Positions 7,241 through 16,059 of a stretch of 64,000 nt of DNA are shown piece by piece. The position numbers were made by a program, and so were the translations under genes. Source of the DNA: Bacillus aerolatus (lineage in GTDB: Bacteria > Bacillota > Bacilli > Bacillales > Domibacillaceae); the NCBI RefSeq assembly GCF_009183655.1, contig NZ_WEIO01000011.1:1-64000 (forward strand), written 5' to 3'. How positions within the stretch are numbered: position 1 is the first letter of the stretch; each line of letters opens with the position of its first letter. The notes beneath the pieces were generated by a model. That model was given only the letters and a program-made list of their open reading frames with translations, did not search any database and had not been told where the DNA came from.

Positions 7241-7591
7241 ATGACAAATCAAAACGAAAATACAGTATTGCCTCCAAAAACGTGTACGATTGAACGTATG
7301 GTTACGGTTAAGGAAGATGTTGAAAAAGTACTGAATGGACAAAAAACAGCGACTCGCCGTAACGGAAGATATGCGGATGTCGGCGAAATTATGACGCTTG
7401 AAGGCCGTGATTTTGTCGTTGAGCGTGTTTACTCTCAGTCGCTCGGAGAACTGACTGACGAACATGCGCAGCAGGAGGGCTACGGAAGCTTAGAAGAGTA
7501 CAAAAACTCTATTTTGTCGATGCATCCTGGCATGCCTTGGATGCCGAAAATGAGAGTATGGGTTCATGAATTCCGTCCAGTACAGAAATGA
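7241..7591 (+). CDS. ASCH domain-containing protein
   Basis: 116 aa. The segment VEKVLNGQKTATRRNGRYADVGEIMTLEG is the ASCH core, a PUA-related beta-barrel thought to bind RNA or modified nucleosides. The upstream part of the frame is not used: ATG 7241 follows AAGGTGGG and the promoter lies just upstream. No catalytic role can be assigned. It may be transcribed together with the small membrane protein that follows 12 bases later. Confidence 0.8.
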   Translation: MTNQNENTVLPPKTCTIERMVTVKEDVEKVLNGQKTATRRNGRYADVGEIMTLEGRDFVVERVYSQSLGELTDEHAQQEGYGSLEEYKNSILSMHPGMPWMPKMRVWVHEFRPVQK

Positions 7592-7609
7592 TTTTTATAA
7601 CAAGTGAAT

Positions 7610-8044
7610 ATGATCTATCAACTTCTTGTGTATACACATATTGCTAGTGCGGTTGCATCTATCGGCCCGTTTTTTACATTAATCCCTTTAATTAAAAAAC
7701 TGCGCGAAGCCGAAGAGGATGTGCAGCAAGCTTATTTAAATGTATTTAAATCGGCTGTCAGGCTCGTTAAACATGCCGGCCATGTATTAGTTGCATCGGG
7801 AATATTGCTTATTATGAAAGGGCCGTGGCCATGGACAACGCCGTGGATCATCATGACTGTAGCTGTTATGTTCAGTTCGGTGTTCTTCCTGGCCCGCGCC
7901 TTTACCCCGACGCTAAGAAAATTCCACGACCCCGGCTCCGACAAGCAGGCACTTGTGGGGAAACTGCATCGGTCTGTCTGGATTTATATTTTCTTATTAA
8001 TGTTGATGTTATGGTTTATGGTGGCTAAGCCAGTATTGTGGTAA
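7610..8044 (+). CDS. Small membrane protein, DUF2269-like
   Basis: About 144 aa with four predicted membrane helices (starting IYQLLVYTHIASAVASIGPFFTLIPLI). The early histidine in YTHIASA and the later KHAGHV and LHRSVW recall small haem-type or DUF2269 membrane proteins, but I do not recognise a defined function. Start uncertain: GTG 7604 or ATG 7610, both with a weak RBS. Followed by a strong terminator. Confidence 0.65.
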   Translation: MIYQLLVYTHIASAVASIGPFFTLIPLIKKLREAEEDVQQAYLNVFKSAVRLVKHAGHVLVASGILLIMKGPWPWTTPWIIMTVAVMFSSVFFLARAFTPTLRKFHDPGSDKQALVGKLHRSVWIYIFLLMLMLWFMVAKPVLW

Positions 8045-8073
8045 AGCCTTCGGGAGTTTCTCCTGCAAACTAG

Positions 8074-8128
8074 AAAGATCAAGTGAAATCAGACGTTTAA
8101 AGCGTTTGAATTTACTTGATCTTTTTTT
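8074..8128 (+). terminator. Rho-independent terminator
   Basis: AAAGATCAAGT pairs with ACTTGATCTTT around an AT-rich loop, followed by seven T. Confidence 0.8.
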
Positions 8129-8182
8129 ATTAATCTCTTCATCTTGATAACGCGGTAACACACTAAAATTTACCAAAAATCA

Positions 8183-8211
8183 TTGCTATTCCATTTTTTC
8201 CTGCATATAAT
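8183..8211 (+). promoter_or_regulatory. Promoter of hutPH
   Basis: TTGCTA (8183-8188) and a consensus TATAAT (8206-8211), 17-base spacer, 47 bases before the HutP start. Confidence 0.65.
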
Positions 8212-8258
8212 ATGAAGCAAGTGAATCATTTTTATCTTCTAATATGGGTGGTGTGGAC

Positions 8259-8696
8259 ATGACACAGGTTGTACGAATTGGAAAGATCGCCACCTTGCTT
8301 GCTATGCTGGATGACAATGAGCAAAGTCCTTTTGAGTCGTTGTTCAGTGAAGTGACATTCTGCCGGGGAAAAGTAGGATCGATGAACATGCAAAAGGTGA
8401 TTTCAGCTGTTGAAACAGCGGTGAAAAGACAGCAACTAATTGATGAAGATGTGTACAGAGAGACACATGCTTTGTATCATGCGATTTTGGAAGCGCTTGA
8501 AGGAGTAACGAGAGGGCAGCTGGCTATTGGCGAGATGATGAGGACAGTGGGACTTCGTTTTGCTGTTGTACGGGGCAAGCCGTATAAGGATAAAAAAGAA
8601 GGCGAGTGGATTGCAGTCGCTTTTTACGGCACGATCGGTGCGCCTGTAAAAGGGCTGGAGCACGAAGCAACCGGGCTCGGTATTAACCATATTTAA
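8259..8696 (+). CDS. hutP: HutP, histidine-responsive antiterminator
   Basis: About 145 aa, recognised by the HutP core: [55 protein letters not shown], and the C-terminal [22 protein letters not shown]. In B. subtilis, hexameric HutP bound to L-histidine and Mg2+ binds NAG triplets in the hut leader and prevents termination ahead of hutH. The same arrangement is visible here at 8814-8876. ATG 8259 is chosen because GGGTGG just upstream serves as RBS; ATG 8244 would overlap it. Confidence 0.95.
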   Translation: MTQVVRIGKIATLLAMLDDNEQSPFESLFSEVTFCRGKVGSMNMQKVISAVETAVKRQQLIDEDVYRETHALYHAILEALEGVTRGQLAIGEMMRTVGLRFAVVRGKPYKDKKEGEWIAVAFYGTIGAPVKGLEHEATGLGINHI

Positions 8697-8813
8697 CAAA
8701 TTTCTCAGGGAAGTAGCGGAAGAAGACAGCTGATGCAAGCAAGTAGACGCATCGATCTTCGCCGCTGGATTTGCCGTTAATGAGACAAATTGAATACAGT
8801 AAATCATGACCTA

Positions 8814-8876
8814 TAGTGAAGAGACATTAGGAGGTGATGATGGCTTATTTTTTCATGCCATCATCGCCTCTTTTTT
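8814..8876 (+). promoter_or_regulatory. HutP-binding NAG triplets and attenuator hairpin before hutH
   Basis: Three NAG triplets, TAG 8814-8816, GAG 8821-8823 and TAG 8828-8830, are each separated by exactly four bases, the spacing known for HutP sites. They directly abut a 14-bp terminator stem (8831-8844 with 8857-8870, one G-U) followed by TTTTTT. HutP with histidine should bind and allow read-through into hutH. Confidence 0.85.
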
Positions 8877-8907
8877 GCGTTTTTAGACGACAAAGGAGGA
8901 ACAGTAA

Positions 8908-10413
8908 ATGGTGGAATTAACAGGTCATTCCTTGACAGTTGAACAGTTGAAAAAGATTCTTCTGGATCGGGAGCAAATATCCATATCCAGCGAAAGCATG
9001 GCACGCGTCCGTGAAAGCAGGCTGGCAGTGGAGCGGATTGTGGCAGAAAAAAAGACGGTGTACGGAATTAACACGGGTTTCGGAAAGTTTAGCGATGTGA
9101 TCATTAATGAATCAGATGTACACGACTTGCAACTGAATTTGATCCGGTCGCATGCCTGCGGGATAGGGGATCCTTTTCCGGAAATTGTGTCGCGGGCGAT
9201 GATGGTGCTGCGCTTAAATGCATTGTTGAAAGGTTTTTCAGGCGTCCGGCCAGTGTTAGTGGAAACGTTGGCTGAACTGATTAATAAGCGCGTTCATCCA
9301 GTCGTGCCTCAGCAAGGGTCGTTAGGGGCATCTGGTGATTTAGCGCCGCTGTCTCACTTAGCACTCGTGTTAATTGGAGAAGGAAAAGTTCATGATGAAC
9401 ACGGCCAGCCAGTCGATTCCGCGGCTGTGTTAGCTCAAAAAGGCATTCAGCCGATCGTTCTGCAGGCAAAAGAGGGATTGGCGCTTATTAACGGCACGCA
9501 GACGATGACGGCGATGGGGGTCGTGAATTACATTGAAGCCGAGCAGCTTGCTTATGACAGTGAATGGATTGCTGCTTTAACGATGGAAGGATTGGAAGCG
9601 ATTATTGATGCTTTCCACCTGGCCATTCATGAAGCAAGGGGCTATCCGCAGCAAGTGGCCGTCGCTCAACGGGTGAGCGAATGGGTAAAAGGCAGCGGGT
9701 TGATTACACGCCAAGGCGAAAAGCGGGTGCAGGACGCCTACTCCATTCGCTGTATTCCACAAGTGCACGGCGCTTCGTGGCAGGCGCTTGATTACGTGAA
9801 AGAAAAGCTGGAAATTGAAGCGAACGCGGCCACTGACAATCCCCTCATCTTTGATGAAGGAGAACTTGTCATTTCAGGAGGGAACTTCCACGGGCAGCCG
9901 ATCGCTTTAGCGATGGATTTTATGAAAATAGCTGTCGCAGAACTCGCCAATATCTCGGAGCGTCGGATCGAACGGTTAGTTAATCCGCAATTAAATGATT
10001 TGCCGCCATTTCTGAGTCCGCAGCCAGGGTTGCAATCCGGAGCCATGATTATGCAATATGCGGCGGCGTCACTTGTGTCAGAAAATAAAACGTTAGCGCA
10101 CCCTGCAAGCGTTGATTCGATTCCGTCTTCTGCTAACCAAGAAGACCACGTCAGCATGGGAACGATCGCCGCCCGGCATGCCGGCATGATCATACAAAAC
10201 GTCCGACGTGTACTTGCGATTGAGTGCATTTGTGCCATGCAGGCAGTTGAATTTAAAGGAATAGACAAAATGTCGCCGAAGCTGCGTGCCAAATGGGAGC
10301 ATCTGCGCAACGTGGTGCCAAGTATAACGAAAGACCGGATTTTCTCGGAGGATATTGAAAAAATGAATGAAGAGTTATGTGGTGGATATATAATTGTTAA
10401 AAAAGAGACCTGA
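8908..10413 (+). CDS. hutH: Histidine ammonia-lyase
   Basis: 501 aa, the usual length. It converts L-histidine to trans-urocanate and ammonia, the first step of histidine degradation. The MIO cofactor forms from A141-S142-G143 in [15 protein letters not shown]52-G-I-N-T-G-F-G and the FHGQP motif near residue 329 are further active-site signatures. RBS AAAGGAGG. Expression is controlled by the HutP attenuator just upstream. The usual hutU, hutI, hutG and hutM genes do not follow; a terminator overlaps the stop codon. Confidence 0.97.
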   Translation: MVELTGHSLTVEQLKKILLDREQISISSESMARVRESRLAVERIVAEKKTVYGINTGFGKFSDVIINESDVHDLQLNLIRSHACGIGDPFPEIVSRAMMVLRLNALLKGFSGVRPVLVETLAELINKRVHPVVPQQGSLGASGDLAPLSHLALVLIGEGKVHDEHGQPVDSAAVLAQKGIQPIVLQAKEGLALINGTQTMTAMGVVNYIEAEQLAYDSEWIAALTMEGLEAIIDAFHLAIHEARGYPQQVAVAQRVSEWVKGSGLITRQGEKRVQDAYSIRCIPQVHGASWQALDYVKEKLEIEANAATDNPLIFDEGELVISGGNFHGQPIALAMDFMKIAVAELANISERRIERLVNPQLNDLPPFLSPQPGLQSGAMIMQYAAASLVSENKTLAHPASVDSIPSSANQEDHVSMGTIAARHAGMIIQNVRRVLAIECICAMQAVEFKGIDKMSPKLRAKWEHLRNVVPSITKDRIFSEDIEKMNEELCGGYIIVKKET

Positions 10414-10432
10414 ATTTAAATTCAGGTCTTAT
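10402..10432 (+). terminator. Terminator of hutPH
   Basis: AGACCTGAATTT/AAATTCAGGTCT perfect stem overlapping the hutH stop codon, followed by TATTCATTT. Confidence 0.75.
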
Positions 10433-10481
10433 TCATTTCTAAACTTCATGATATGGCATCAAATTTTTGTAGAAGGTGTGT

Positions 10482-10637
10482 ATGATTTTGAACGGCTCTC
10501 CCAAAAAGAACGAAGCAAGATGCTTGGATAATTTGTTGACGGGGAAGCCCTCCGGATACACTTGGTGGTTCTCCTGTGTATACTTTGACAGCTATGACTG
10601 TAGGTATAATTCACAATGGCTGAACCTATCCAGTTAA
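10482..10637 (+). pseudogene. Possible remnant of an NAD(P)H-dependent FMN reductase
   Basis: A 51-codon frame preceded by AGAAGG starts MILNGSPKKNEARCLDNLL, which resembles the N-terminus of flavodoxin-fold FMN reductases (xxLNGSPRKNG, phosphate-binding loop). After about 20 residues the resemblance ends and the frame stops just before a strong terminator. I read it as a decayed fragment; it could also be a real small protein. The rest of 10414-10721 holds no other gene. Confidence 0.35.
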
Positions 10638-10678
10638 AATAGCGCCGGCCCTCGACAGAGGAGCTGGCGCTATTTTTT
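10637..10678 (+). terminator. Rho-independent terminator
   Basis: AAATAGCGCCGGC pairs with GCTGGCGCTATTT (one G-U), followed by a T run. Confidence 0.8.
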
Positions 10679-10721
10679 CAAGCCGTTTTCAACCTAAAGG
10701 GGCTTAAATCTTGTCGGGGCA

Positions 10722-11030
10722 TCATTCATCTGCATGCTTCCAGGCGGTAGGGCTGCCGGATTTAGGGCAGTTTGGGAATGTGTCCCCATTTTTCAAATCC
10801 ACATGATCACCGTCCTCATCCACATAACGGCCTGTTTCTGTCACTTTTTCACCTGTTTTATGTTCATGCGCTGCGTGTCTCCACGTAGTCGGCTCAGCTG
10901 TTTTTGGACACGAAGGAAAATGATCACCTTTTTGCAGCTCTTTCACTGCGCCTTCTGCACAAATATATTTACCAGTTTCTAAAACAGCATCATTCGTGTG
11001 ATGCAAATCAGAATGGGAATGGTCAACCAT
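10722..11030 (-). CDS. YjzC-like protein with a duplicated domain
   Basis: 102 aa made of two homologous units: residues about 19-56 (ETGKYICAEG...LQKGDHFPSCPK...PTTWRHA) and 64-100 (ETGRYVDEDG...LKNGDTFPNCPK...PTAWKHA). Each has the GDxFPxCP and TxWxHA motifs. The pattern recalls the short YjzC family, which normally has a single unit. The one cysteine per unit could help bind metal. Small soluble protein of unknown function, transcribed alone, with RBS AAAGGTGG. Confidence 0.7.
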   Translation of the reverse strand: MVDHSHSDLHHTNDAVLETGKYICAEGAVKELQKGDHFPSCPKTAEPTTWRHAAHEHKTGEKVTETGRYVDEDGDHVDLKNGDTFPNCPKSGSPTAWKHADE

Positions 11031-11179
11031 TATAATCCACCTTTCTAGTTAAATTTAAAAATATGCTCATGGTTATAATAGCCTTTCGTGTTTTTGGCTA
11101 AACATATTGTGATATGCTGATGGTGAAGAAATTGTTAAATAAAGGTTTCTGCAGTTAGCGAAATGAAAGGATGATGTAA

Positions 11180-11650
11180 ATGAGCAGCTTCATCACACTT
11201 TTATTCTTTCTTATCGGAATGCCTATAGCTGGTTTTTTTGTTTATACTTTTCTGGATCGTGTGTTTACCCGCCTGGATGCCAGGACGGATATGAAGGCTG
11301 ATCTCGATAGGCTCAATCGTCTTCAAGAATGCGGCAGCTGCGGCCGATTAAGCAGGGGGTACCAGAGAGAACTCGCCCGCTACGACATGCTCTTCAAAGG
11401 AAAATCGCTTGAAAAAACGGGTCAAATATCTGGTATTGATCCGTGCCCTCACTGTGGAGAGGAGGCTCTTTTTCGCTCTGTTTCAAAAATATTTCCTTTC
11501 CATGAAACTCATCTAGACTGTCTGCCTCTGAAGCGAAAAGAATTCACGGAGTACAAACGGCAACTGGAACAGTGTGAAGAGCTTTTATATTCTACGAAAG
11601 TCAACGAAACTTATAGAAGCCGGCTGTTAGAAAAGAAAGAAGAATGTTAG
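11180..11650 (+). CDS. Membrane-anchored zinc-ribbon protein, unknown function
   Basis: 156 aa. Residues 3-26 form one membrane helix (FITLLFFLIGMPIAGFFVYTFL). The cytosolic part has CGSCG (51-55) and CPHCG (about 95-99), two CxxC pairs that could form one zinc ribbon, and a charged C-terminal tail (YKRQLEQCEELL). RBS AAAGGATG at normal spacing. I do not recognise the family. It lies alone between the YjzC-like gene and the cyd locus. Confidence 0.65.
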   Translation: MSSFITLLFFLIGMPIAGFFVYTFLDRVFTRLDARTDMKADLDRLNRLQECGSCGRLSRGYQRELARYDMLFKGKSLEKTGQISGIDPCPHCGEEALFRSVSKIFPFHETHLDCLPLKRKEFTEYKRQLEQCEELLYSTKVNETYRSRLLEKKEEC

Positions 11651-11652
11651 TG

Positions 11653-11687
11653 GAAAACACTGTTCAAATGGGCGAACGGTGTTTTTC
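11653..11687 (+). terminator. Rho-independent terminator
   Basis: GAAAACACTGTTC and GAACGGTGTTTTTC form a stem with one G-U pair, T run included. Confidence 0.7.
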
Positions 11688-11706
11688 GTCTTAATAATGG
11701 TTTCGG

Positions 11707-11797
11707 GATAATAAAGTAGTTACTTTGGATAATACAAAGATGAAACTGGATAATATAACCTCACCTTTAGATAATAAAAAGACTAAAGCAGATAATA
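11707..11797. repeat. Five GATAATA repeats with exact 21-bp period
   Basis: GATAATA begins at 11707, 11728, 11749, 11770 and 11791, each exactly 21 bp after the last (two helical turns), while the 14 bp between copies differ. All copies would lie on one face of the helix. The array is 51 bp upstream of the -10 box of cydD. It is not a CRISPR because the repeat is only 7 bp. Probably a multi-site protein-binding region; binder unknown. Confidence 0.7.
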
Positions 11798-11847
11798 ACT
11801 GTCATAAAAGGGTCAATTCCAACGCAGGGATTTTTAGTGAAATCAGT

Positions 11848-11883
11848 TATAATGAAATTAAGATTATGTGAAGTATTTCACGA
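11848..11883 (+). promoter_or_regulatory. cydD -10 box and Rex-like operator
   Basis: TATAAT at 11848-11853 is followed at 11866-11883 by ATGTGAAGTATTTCACGA, which matches the Gram-positive Rex consensus TTGTGAANNNNTTCACAA at 12 of 14 fixed positions, with a perfect GTGAA-N4-TTCAC core. In B. subtilis, Rex (NADH/NAD+ sensor) represses cydABCD, so the same control is expected here. I see no convincing -35 box. Confidence 0.7.
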
Positions 11884-11924
11884 AATCAACGAGAAGACGT
11901 TAAAGTAAGGAGAGAGGAAAATAG

Positions 11925-13652
11925 ATGAAGCAATTAAAAGAACTAGCATTTGCGCAAAGAGCAGTTATGTCTTTATTGCTTTTGTCGTCAATATTGACAG
12001 GTGCCATGATTATCGGACAGGCTTATTTTTTTGTCACGATTGTGGATCGGGTTTTTCTGAAAGATGAATCATTTCAAGAAATAGTGCCATTGTTACTCGC
12101 CTTGCTGGGAGTTCTTGTTGTAAGAGCTGCTTTAACATATATAAATGGCCGTACTGGCGTTAAGATGGCTTCCAAGGCAAAGAGAGAATTCAGACAGTCG
12201 CTTTTAGCTAAATATGCGAGAAATCCTGTTCATGCTTCTCTTCAAGGGCAGTCAGGTCAAAAAGTGAGTGTCATAATGGATGCGGTCGATGAAATTGACA
12301 GCTACTTTAGCCGCTACATTCCTCAAGTGATCCAGACGTCCATCGTCCCGCTCATCATATTGGCGGCCGCTTTTTCCCAGCATGCCAATACGGGATGGAT
12401 TATGCTGATTACTGCTCCGTTTATTCCGTTGTTCATGATCATCATTGGCATTAAAACACAGAAAAAATCAGAAGAGCAATTGGAAAAAATGGCGGAGTTT
12501 TCAGGAAAGTTTCTCGATACGCTGCAAGGGCTGACGACACTTAAATTATTCGGGCGGGCAGCTAAGCAAAAAGAGCTCATTCAAAAAAGCAGTCTTGATT
12601 TTCGCGAAGCAACGATGCAAGTGCTGAAAATCGCCTTTTTATCTTCGTTGTCGCTAGAGTTCATTTCTACGCTCAGTATCGGAATGATTGCGCTCGAAGC
12701 GGGACTGCGGCTCGTTGTATTTGAAAACATTTCTTTTTTTACTGCGTTTTTTGTATTAGTGCTGGCGCCTGAATTTTATTTATCGCTGAAAGAATTAGGA
12801 AGCGCGTTTCATACTGGGCGCGGCAGCATGGGTGCAGCGAAAAAAATAACGGAAGAATTGGAAAGAACAGAGATGGCGGTACAATGGGGACAGGTTCCTT
12901 TAAAGAGCGAAACGCCGCCTGCGATTGAATTGCAGGGAGCCGAATTCAGTTACGGCGAAGAAGGGTTTTCGTTAAAAAATATAAACGCGGCCATTCCGCC
13001 GTACGGCCAAATCGCGATAGTCGGCCGAAGCGGTTCCGGGAAAACAACGCTTTTGCATTTGATCGCGGGCTTAACTGCCCCAACGGCAGGAAATGTGCTA
13101 GTCAATGGCCAGCCGCGGGCTGAATATAACGAAAAGGACTGGTTTGATCAGTTAAGTTACATTTCCCAGCATCCGTATCTTTTCTCGGGAACGATTGCAG
13201 AAAATATCGCGATTGGCGGCCGGACTGATGCTTCCCGGGCGGAAGTGGAACGAGCGGCCGAAAAGGCGGGGCTTGCCGGGCTGATCGAATCGCTTGAAAA
13301 TGGTTATGATACTGCTGTTGGTGAAGCAGGCAGAGGATTATCAGGTGGAGAGAAACAGCGGGTAGCCGTTGCGAGAGCTTTCTTAAAACGACCGTCTATT
13401 ATTTTGTTTGATGAACCGACAACGGGACTAGACCTTCATACAGAACGAATGTTGCAAATATCAATGAAAGAGCTGGCTCAAACGTCCACCGTCATCACCG
13501 TCGCCCACCGCCTTCATACGATTAAGAACGCAGATGTAATTTTATTCCTCGATCAAGGCGAGCTGATTGCGGCAGGAACGCATGAAGAACTATTACAATC
13601 AACAGCTGGCTATCGAAAAATGTTTTCTGCTCAGAGAGGAGTGGCAACATGA
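11925..13652 (+). CDS. cydD: CydD, thiol-reductant ABC exporter subunit
   Basis: 575 aa: six membrane helices (about 15-300) fused to an ATPase domain with Walker A GRSGSGKTT (367-375), signature LSGGEKQ (472-478) and Walker B IILFDEP (492-498). CydDC exports cysteine and glutathione to the periplasmic or outer face and is needed to assemble cytochrome bd oxidase. The stop codon overlaps the start of cydC (ATGA), so translation is coupled. Unlike B. subtilis, cydA and cydB are not adjacent in this window. Confidence 0.93.
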   Translation: MKQLKELAFAQRAVMSLLLLSSILTGAMIIGQAYFFVTIVDRVFLKDESFQEIVPLLLALLGVLVVRAALTYINGRTGVKMASKAKREFRQSLLAKYARNPVHASLQGQSGQKVSVIMDAVDEIDSYFSRYIPQVIQTSIVPLIILAAAFSQHANTGWIMLITAPFIPLFMIIIGIKTQKKSEEQLEKMAEFSGKFLDTLQGLTTLKLFGRAAKQKELIQKSSLDFREATMQVLKIAFLSSLSLEFISTLSIGMIALEAGLRLVVFENISFFTAFFVLVLAPEFYLSLKELGSAFHTGRGSMGAAKKITEELERTEMAVQWGQVPLKSETPPAIELQGAEFSYGEEGFSLKNINAAIPPYGQIAIVGRSGSGKTTLLHLIAGLTAPTAGNVLVNGQPRAEYNEKDWFDQLSYISQHPYLFSGTIAENIAIGGRTDASRAEVERAAEKAGLAGLIESLENGYDTAVGEAGRGLSGGEKQRVAVARAFLKRPSIILFDEPTTGLDLHTERMLQISMKELAQTSTVITVAHRLHTIKNADVILFLDQGELIAAGTHEELLQSTAGYRKMFSAQRGVAT

Positions 13653-15367
13653 AAGACATAGTGAGTGTAATGAAATTGATGATGAAAGAAAAAAAGGATA
13701 TTCTCATTTCTATTTTCTTTGGCTTTCTTGCCGGCATTGCGGCGGTCGGTCTCTTCGCTTCAAGCGGTTATTTAATTGCTAAATCCGCCTTGGCACCGCC
13801 TTTATATGCGCTGACGATCTTGACCGCTTCACTAAAGCTGTTTGGTTTTGTAAAAGCCGTCAGCCGTTATGCGGAACGGTATTTTTCCCATCGGGCGACT
13901 TTTACGATTTTAAGTAATTTGCGCGTGTCTTTTTACGAGAAGCTGGAACCTCTTGCTCCTCAAGTTTTTCAAAAATACCGGAGTGGGGATCTTCTCTCGA
14001 GAATTGTCGGCGATGTAGAAAGCTTGCAAAACTTCTTTTTACGCGTATTTTATCCGCCGGTCATCCTCGTTATTGTTTTTTTAAGCACCATCTTCTTTAC
14101 TGCTTTTTACTCGATTTATGTCGCTCTCATCTTGCTTGCAGGTCTCATTCTTACTAGCTTTGTCGTTCCATCCTGGTTTGCGGCAAGACAGAGAAAGGTT
14201 GACCGCCATGTAAGAGAAGGCAGAGGAGAGTTATCGACAGAAGTGACAGAGTTTCTTTACGGCTTTCGTGACTTGAAAATTTATCAAAAGCTAGAAGGGA
14301 AAGAGCAGCAGCTGATGGATGCGTCCACTCACTATATTAAAGAGCAGGAGCAGGAAGGTATTTACGCGATGTTCAGTGAGACGGTAAATAAAGTGGTTTC
14401 CTTTGTCGTTTCCTGGTTTGTGCTGGCAGCTGGTGCTTTTTTAGTGACAGAAGGGCAGCTTGATGGCATCTTCCTTGCTATGCTCGTTATGATTTCATTA
14501 ACCGTCTTTGAAAACGCGGCGCCAATGGCTGCCTTGCCGGGCCATTTTGAAGACAGCCGCAGCGCCGCCACGCGTCTGGCTAACGTTGTTCGCAATGAAG
14601 AGTGGGAAGAACGGGCACAAGGCTGCTTAAATAGCCAACATGCGCCGGCGATTGACATGAACGGTGTGACCTTTACTTTTCCGGGCGAAAGACGGGAGGC
14701 GCTGAAAAATATAGCGATTCATTTGCCGGCCGGCTCGAAAACAGCGATTGTCGGTCCGAGCGGTTCCGGGAAATCGACGTTGTTGCAGCTCTTGTTAAAG
14801 ATATATCCAGTTAATGAAGGCGGCATTCGCTTTGATGGGATGTCTTTAGAACAACTAACGCAGGAAAGCATTTGGAAAGAATCGAATGTTGTTTTACAGG
14901 AAAACCACTTTTTCTTTGGCACGATTCGAGATAACCTTCTGCTCGCTAAAGACGGATTGACTGATGAAGAAATGAAAGCAGCGTTAGCAAAAGTACAGCT
15001 TGAAGGGTTTTCTTTATCAGATCCTGTCTTTGAAAAAGGAGAAAACTTATCCGGAGGAGAGAAGCAAAGGTTGGCGATTTCCCGGGCAATATTAAAAGGA
15101 GCGCCTCTCTGGTTAATGGATGAACCGACGTCCTCTGTAGATGCGCTGACGGAACGGTTTATTTACGATCATCTTTTCGAGGAAGCAAAAGACGCTACAG
15201 TTGTTCTCATTAGTCATCGTTTGACAGGACTCGAAAAAATGGATCAAATTATCGTGTTGGAGCAAGGGGCCATCATCGAATCAGGCACGTATGATGAACT
15301 CATGGCCAAGAAAGGCTACTTTTACGAAATGAAGCAAATCGAAAAAAATGTTCTTTTACATGCCTGA
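13649..15367 (+). CDS. cydC: CydC, thiol-reductant ABC exporter subunit
   Basis: 572 aa: N-terminal membrane domain with the CydC-like opening FFGFLAGIAAVGLFASSGYLIAKSAL, then an ATPase with Walker A GPSGSGKST (369-377), LSGGEKQR and LMDEPTSSVD. Partner half-transporter of CydD, with which it overlaps by four bases. It is followed 14 bases later by hssR, so all four genes probably share one transcript. Confidence 0.93.
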   Translation: MKDIVSVMKLMMKEKKDILISIFFGFLAGIAAVGLFASSGYLIAKSALAPPLYALTILTASLKLFGFVKAVSRYAERYFSHRATFTILSNLRVSFYEKLEPLAPQVFQKYRSGDLLSRIVGDVESLQNFFLRVFYPPVILVIVFLSTIFFTAFYSIYVALILLAGLILTSFVVPSWFAARQRKVDRHVREGRGELSTEVTEFLYGFRDLKIYQKLEGKEQQLMDASTHYIKEQEQEGIYAMFSETVNKVVSFVVSWFVLAAGAFLVTEGQLDGIFLAMLVMISLTVFENAAPMAALPGHFEDSRSAATRLANVVRNEEWEERAQGCLNSQHAPAIDMNGVTFTFPGERREALKNIAIHLPAGSKTAIVGPSGSGKSTLLQLLLKIYPVNEGGIRFDGMSLEQLTQESIWKESNVVLQENHFFFGTIRDNLLLAKDGLTDEEMKAALAKVQLEGFSLSDPVFEKGENLSGGEKQRLAISRAILKGAPLWLMDEPTSSVDALTERFIYDHLFEEAKDATVVLISHRLTGLEKMDQIIVLEQGAIIESGTYDELMAKKGYFYEMKQIEKNVLLHA

Positions 15368-15381
15368 AAGGGGATGGGAAA

Positions 15382-16059
15382 ATGACGGCAATCTTAATCG
15401 TAGATGATGATATCAACATTTTATATTTAGTAAAAAATCAATTGCAGCAGGCCGGTTACGTAGTGTTTCAGGCAAGTAACGGTACAGAGGCTTTGCACGT
15501 GCTGGAACGGGAAGTGATTGACTTGGCAGTGGTTGATATCATGATGTCGGGCATGAACGGATACGAGTTGACGAGGGAGATTCGCAGTCTGCATGATATT
15601 CCGGTTATTATGTTAACAGCGAAAGGCGGAATTGAAGATAAAGAAGCAGGGTTTAAATCAGGATCAGATGATTACATAGTCAAGCCGTTTGACCCGAAAG
15701 AACTTATTTTCCGTATTAATGCGATTTTCCGGCGCTATCAGAAGCGAAGCGATTTACTTATTAAGTTAGGCGAGGTGGAAATTAACCAGCAAAATTTTGA
15801 GGTGCAAGTGAGGGACCAAACGATTATCTTGCCGCTGAAAGAATTTGAATTGCTTTGCTTGATGGCATCCAGGCCTAATCAAGTATTTACGCGGACGCAG
15901 TTAATTGAAGAAATTTGGGGGCTGGAGTTTTCAGGAGATGAAAGAACGCTCAATGTTCATATTAAACGTCTCCGCGACCGCTTCTCACAGCTGACGAATG
16001 ACTTCTCCATTAAAACGATTCGCGGAGTCGGCTATTTAGTAGAGGTCAACAACAAATGA
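15382..16059 (+). CDS. hssR: HssR-like OmpR-family response regulator
   Basis: 225 aa. Receiver domain with the acidic cluster DDD 8-10, phosphoacceptor D52 and K101; C-terminal winged helix (GDERTLNVHIKRLRDRF...IKTIRGVGYLVE). The whole sequence parallels staphylococcal HssR (AVVDIMMSGMNG, KELIFRINAIFRRY, PNQVFTRTQLIEEIWG), the haem-sensing regulator that activates the HrtAB exporter. No hrtAB lies nearby; instead the gene follows cydDC, whose product also affects haem proteins. A related non-haem OmpR regulator is possible. Confidence 0.82.
   Translation: MTAILIVDDDINILYLVKNQLQQAGYVVFQASNGTEALHVLEREVIDLAVVDIMMSGMNGYELTREIRSLHDIPVIMLTAKGGIEDKEAGFKSGSDDYIVKPFDPKELIFRINAIFRRYQKRSDLLIKLGEVEINQQNFEVQVRDQTIILPLKEFELLCLMASRPNQVFTRTQLIEEIWGLEFSGDERTLNVHIKRLRDRFSQLTNDFSIKTIRGVGYLVEVNNK

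Noticed and set aside
10583-10612. TTGACA and TATAAT close together in the intergenic region
   Set aside because: The spacer is only 14 bases, too short for a normal sigma-A promoter, and no gene follows before the terminator.
11707-11797. CRISPR array
   Set aside because: Repeats of 7 bp with 14-bp gaps and no cas genes; it is a phased motif array instead.
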